DNA of 64,000 nucleotides from Labia minor (taxonomy: Eukaryota; Arthropoda; Insecta; Dermaptera; Spongiphoridae). Position 1 is the first letter of the stretch. Each line of letters opens with the position of its first letter. This document shows positions 62,310 through 64,000 of the stretch, one piece after another. The translations under genes and the position numbers were made by a program. The notes under the pieces were generated by a model that was not told the origin of the DNA, did no database searches, and saw only the letters and a list, made by a program, of their open reading frames with translations. Where the stretch lies: assembly GCA_963082975.1 (NCBI GenBank), contig OY720344.1, positions 83,750,053-83,814,052 of the forward strand, read 5' to 3'.

Positions 62310-62500
62310 CTCAAAAAGCTTCTGATGATGATAATGTTACAACCAAAAAATGTGCATAAAGTAAATATATCAAGCTTTGTCGAATGTTTTTTGATATATA
62401 AAAAATATTATTATTAATTCAAATTAAATTTATTTTATTCTATAGTATATTAAAATGTTTCAACCAATGCGGTTAAATCTATGAATTTCATAAATTAATA
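62310..62500. repeat. Family H repeat, second copy
   Basis: Contains the reverse complement of TTTATGC(G/A)CATT...GGTTGT and the direct block AAAATGTTTCAACCAATGC, matching 7865-8080. The mixed orientation suggests rearrangement or two adjoining repeats. Confidence 0.4.
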
Positions 62501-62734
62501 AATTTATAAAATGCTTATAAGATTCTCAAATTCTCAGATTCTCAGACAATACCTTTTTAGTATCACTTCCCCATTCGAAAACCATATAATATTATATTAT
62601 ATACTCACAAATTAATAAATAAATAAAGCCATAGTCTTAAGCTAGGCTTTAAATTTGAGACAAAAAATATAGTTGAAAAAACAAGACAAGATTTTGAGAT
62701 CTGTATGATCATCTAGAATTAGTTCAAAACCTCT

Positions 62735-63018
62735 GACTTATGTACGTCCTACGCAAGAACAACTCCTATCAAGTCGGTTATATCCATTAGGTGCCCTAAG
62801 ATCAGTAGAACGGGTCCTATCAACCTTTACCTTGATTTTCTTGAGCGGAAGCGCTACTTTTTATCAAGTAGCTTCCCAATGTTGATCCACTAGGCTGGGT
62901 TGACTCCCTCCCATAGACCCCATCTAGATAAATTCCATTACCAAGGCCAGGACTTGAACCCTGGACCACGAGAATATGAGCCAGTTGCGCTAGCATCCAC
63001 CCTGTGGCGCCTTTGAGT
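62735..63018 (-). mobile_element. tRNA-derived SINE, best-preserved copy
   Basis: The minus strand reads GGCGCCACAGGGTGGATGCT, an A-box-like GCTAGCGCAACTGGC, a consensus B box GGGTTCAAGTCC, then the shared body TCAAGAAAATCAAGGTAAAG. The tail is GATAGGAGTTGTTCTTGCG. The RNA polymerase III promoter boxes are close to the tRNA consensus. Confidence 0.8.
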
Positions 63019-64000
63019 TAGTCCAAAAGACCTATTATTTATTTTACATATTTATAAAAAAATATTTCAAAAACACTGACCCTAAATTAAAATAATTTTC
63101 CAGATATCAAATAAAAATTATCAAACAATTTTTTGTTTTGTGGAATATTTGGCGGCCCTTTGTGAGTAGCTTCCCGGACATGATGACTTCCTTAATAAAT
63201 AAATTAAATAATTTAGTAAATTACGAAATGACCAGAATGGCAACTTAGTGGTTATAGTTATAGCCTGAGTTCGAAGGACTGAACTACATTAAATTCATTT
63301 AAGTTTAAGATTTAATTATATTCTAGTAAATTCAAACAGTTACTAAAATGGGTTTAGATCCTCTAAGTCAATACATTTAACTAAAAAAATCAATTGCAAA
63401 TTAATGTCATTTACAATGTAAAACAATATACGTAGGATGAATGTTACTGTGAAGTTATGAAGTTGATTAATATTTAATGATTATCTTCTGTATGTTGGTT
63501 ATAATTGGAAAGTTACCTGTTGGTTTACACGAAGGCAATTCATTAGTTGTCAATCTTGCTACAACGTTATGAAATATCTGATTATTTTCTATCACCCTTC
63601 TCTATTATCACTAATACCTATTTAGCAATCAATATCCGCCTATAGTTCATTACATTCATTGGCAATATATGTTTGTAACTTGGGTTGTTAGATGGGTGGT
63701 AGAGACTGGAGGATGGTTAGTGGTCCAGCATGGTTGGGGTCTTCTCGCTTTTGGTTTACCACATGACATTAGCCATTAGCTCTGGTTAATTGATGTTCAA
63801 TTACTGTGAATGAAACATTGATTAGTGCCATCGCTTTCATCCGTTGCCGGTTTTCAGCCGTTATAATACACCAACCAGCAACGGTTCAAGGAATTCATCC
63901 CAAAACATTATTCTTTTTGTCTCTTTTCTTCTCTCTTTTTTTTTTAAATTTTTGTTAATTAATCTTCTCTCATTTTACTCATTCTCTGGTTGAAGGAGTT
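63019..64000. other. Non-coding DNA at the right edge
   Basis: About 63660-63900 is GC-richer and unique. No open frame or splice pattern was found. Confidence 0.4.

Noticed and set aside
1-64000. CRISPR arrays, rRNA genes, bacterial operons, intact retroviral or capsid-bearing elements
   Set aside because: No regularly spaced repeats, rRNA-like tracts or operonic ORFs were seen; the only LTR-type signal is the short fossil near 31.8 kb.

Overview
The window is very AT-rich, repeat-dense eukaryotic DNA with long introns and spliced genes. It looks like an insect. The clearest host gene matches the insect Osiris (DUF1676) family, and the repeats are Jockey LINEs, mariner, piggyBac, hAT and Helentron-like elements typical of arthropods. 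I cannot name the species. No bacterial, organellar or CRISPR features were seen.

Left part (1 to about 41.3 kb): a minus-strand Osiris-family gene is spread over the region. A signal-peptide exon lies at 25844-25957, a two-cysteine exon at 20136-20383 and a third exon at 1541-1731. Splice phases agree, and the rest of the gene lies beyond the left edge. A TATA/Inr promoter with a short non-coding exon at 41.2 kb may be its distal promoter. Nested on the opposite strand, inside the 18.4-kb second coding intron, is a complete ten-exon gene (2258-13728) for a 508-residue SV2-like major facilitator transporter.

Right part (41.3 to 64 kb): no host exon was recognised. The main feature is a full-length Jockey-clade LINE (48384-53410). 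It has two intact ORFs joined by a TAATG overlap, a poly(A) tail and a perfect 13-bp target-site duplication, so it is a young and possibly active copy.

Repeats: two unrelated small families (A and B) share one architecture. A short inverted repeat is terminal at one end and sits just inside a terminal hairpin at the other, as in non-autonomous Helentrons (HINEs). Family A includes a 1.4-kb near-perfect palindrome in intron 1 of the transporter gene. Other elements have resolvable ends: a hAT MITE group with 8-bp duplications, a piggyBac-type MITE (TTAA), an internally deleted mariner (TA), a pogo-like element with nine internal copies of its terminal motif, a THAP-bearing P/Kolobok-like remnant, a Tc1/mariner-type MITE, a tRNA-derived SINE family (four copies), antisense tails of a second LINE, an LTR fossil fragment, and a repeat family D with one long, one interrupted and one short copy. 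The remaining sequence is simple AT-rich DNA in which nothing else was recognised.
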